A stretch of DNA of 64,000 bases from Oceanihabitans sediminis (GTDB lineage Bacteria; Bacteroidota; Bacteroidia; Flavobacteriales; Flavobacteriaceae): positions 124,001 through 188,000 of the forward strand of contig NZ_QPIG01000001.1 in the NCBI RefSeq assembly GCF_003337215.1. Direction: 5' to 3'. This document shows positions 63,094 through 64,000 of this stretch, one piece after another. Every line of letters starts with the position of its first letter. Positions within the stretch are counted from its first letter, which is position 1. The translations under genes were made by a program, and so were the position numbers. The notes under the pieces were generated by a model. The model searched no databases and had not been told where the DNA came from. It worked only from the letters and a program-made list of their open reading frames with translations.

Positions 63094-64000
63094 CTAAGAC
63101 TTTAAAATTTTTCCTTGATGATTTATAGATTCTTGATGAATGGCTTTAAACATACTTAAAATAAACTCTTCACTTAATCCTTTTGACTTCCCTTCTACTA
63201 TCATTTTTTCAAGAATTTCTTTCCATCGTTTTCGCTGCAATACAGCAACATTTTTCTGTTTTTTAAGCACCCCAATATCATCTGCTACTTTCATTCTTTT
63301 TGCTAACAAATCAATAATTTGATTATCAACCAGGTCAATCTGTGATCTTAATTTATTCAATTCATTATTGTAGGCTGCTTCTGGATGCGATTCTTTTCTT
63401 ATTTGTAAATCCTTCATTATTTGCACTAAAGTAGCTGGTGTTACTTGTTGTGCTGCATCACTCCATGCATTGTCTGGATAGGTATGTGTTTCAATCATTA
63501 GTCCGTCAAAATTAAGATCTAATGCTGTTTGCGACACATCGAAAATCATATCTCGTCTTCCCGTGATATGCGAAGGGTCGTTTATTAAAGGTAGATCTGG
63601 AAACCTATTTTGAAACTCTATAGCCAATTGCCATTCTGGGATATTTCTATATTTAGATTTTTCGTAAGTAGAAAAACCTCTGTGAATTGCCCCTAGGTTT
63701 TTAACTCCGGCTTCGTACAACCTTTCAATTCCTCCTAACCACAAAGCCAAATCTGGGTTCACAGGATTTTTAACTAGTACTATTTTATCTGTACCACATA
63801 AAGCGTCTGCAATTTCTTGCATTATAAACGGACTTACGGTAGAACGCGCACCAATCCAAAGTAAATCTATATCATGCTCTAAAGCTAATTTTACATGGTA
63901 TGCATTTGCAACTTCTGTACAGGTTTTCATGCCTGTTTCTGCCTTCACTTTTTGCAACCATTTTAAACCTAAAGCCCCTACTCCTTCAAAATTTCCTGGT
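63094..64000 (-). CDS. DAHP synthase - chorismate mutase fusion (5' end outside window)
   Basis: The reading frame stays open through the right edge (upstream codons give GNFEGVGALGLKWLQK), so only the last ~302 residues are seen. The DAHP synthase part (type Ib/KDO8P-like barrel) has KTCTEVANAYH, LLWIGARSTVSPF, KNPVNPDLALWLGGIERL and INDPSHITGRRDM. The C-terminal AroQ chorismate mutase domain has LRSQIDLVDNQIIDLLAKRMKVADDIGVLKK. It joins the first step of the shikimate pathway to the prephenate branch. aroA lies 6 kb away on the same strand. Confidence 0.93.
   Translation of the reverse strand, partial: PGNFEGVGALGLKWLQKVKAETGMKTCTEVANAYHVKLALEHDIDLLWIGARSTVSPFIMQEIADALCGTDKIVLVKNPVNPDLALWLGGIERLYEAGVKNLGAIHRGFSTYEKSKYRNIPEWQLAIEFQNRFPDLPLINDPSHITGRRDMIFDVSQTALDLNFDGLMIETHTYPDNAWSDAAQQVTPATLVQIMKDLQIRKESHPEAAYNNELNKLRSQIDLVDNQIIDLLAKRMKVADDIGVLKKQKNVAVLQRKRWKEILEKMIVEGKSKGLSEEFILSMFKAIHQESINHQGKILKS

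Overview
The window is about 33% GC by eye and reads as a flavobacterial (Bacteroidetes, family Flavobacteriaceae) chromosome. The evidence is a gldKLMN gliding/type IX secretion operon, separate gldB and gldC genes, an XrtF-type exosortase pair, a DnaG primase without its zinc ligands, and promoters of the TTG-N19-TAnnTTTG type. I could not assign a genus or species.

Positions 1 to about 8.89 kb are an integrated accessory element that runs off the left edge. It abuts the 3' end of an initiator tRNA-Met gene (8889-8961, minus). Leftwards from the tRNA it carries a tyrosine recombinase, an unusual 10-bp-phased repeat array that looks like an iteron origin (7081-7220), a small helical protein, a winged-helix replication-initiator-like protein, a DnaC/IstB-like ATPase and a zinc-ribbon protein. 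Its cargo is a three-gene cassette: a WYL regulator; an 838-residue protein fusing a type I methylase (HsdM-like), an HsdS-like target-recognition part and a GHKL histidine-kinase-type ATPase; and a response regulator with an intact receiver and an unassigned helical C-terminal domain. No HsdR nuclease is visible. The methylase has an intact SAM motif but QPPF in place of the catalytic NPPF. This looks like a DNA-recognition module wired to two-component signalling and is my best candidate for an undescribed, probably anti-phage or element-control, system.

The rest is core chromosome. From 9 to 15.6 kb lie a start-less CPXCG-type remnant, a leucine-rich-repeat protein, a beta-helix lipoprotein, an ABC-F protein, a DUF983 protein and an FAD oxidoreductase. 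From 15.7 to 24.2 kb, gldK, gldL, gldM and gldN (motor and outer-membrane ring of type IX secretion), a metal-ligand-poor arginase homologue and topA are all on the minus strand. From 25 to 32 kb the plus strand carries miaB, a sigma-54-type activator, lptE, a TPR-like gene, secG, groES and groEL. A sigma-54-like element precedes groES. From 32 to 40 kb lie a decayed gene, a DUF1275 membrane protein, a likely metal (copper) uptake set (HMA protein, TonB receptor, HYC_CC_PP protein), xrtF with its partner, a GAF protein and an FtsX-type permease.

From 40 to 47.5 kb the plus strand holds purH and the cell-shape operon mreB-mreC-mreD-mrdA-rodA. From 47.5 to 54.6 kb come gldC-gldB, divergent nadE, a LuxR-type regulator with Glu at its phosphorylation site, dnaG, a polyprenyl synthetase and rlmN. 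From 54.9 kb to the right edge, all on the minus strand, lie queA, aroA, a MazG-like gene, two DUF3857/transglutaminase-like paralogues, dtd, rsgA and the end of a DAHP synthase-chorismate mutase fusion cut by the window edge. Short ATTCC...GGAAT palindromes recur between genes.
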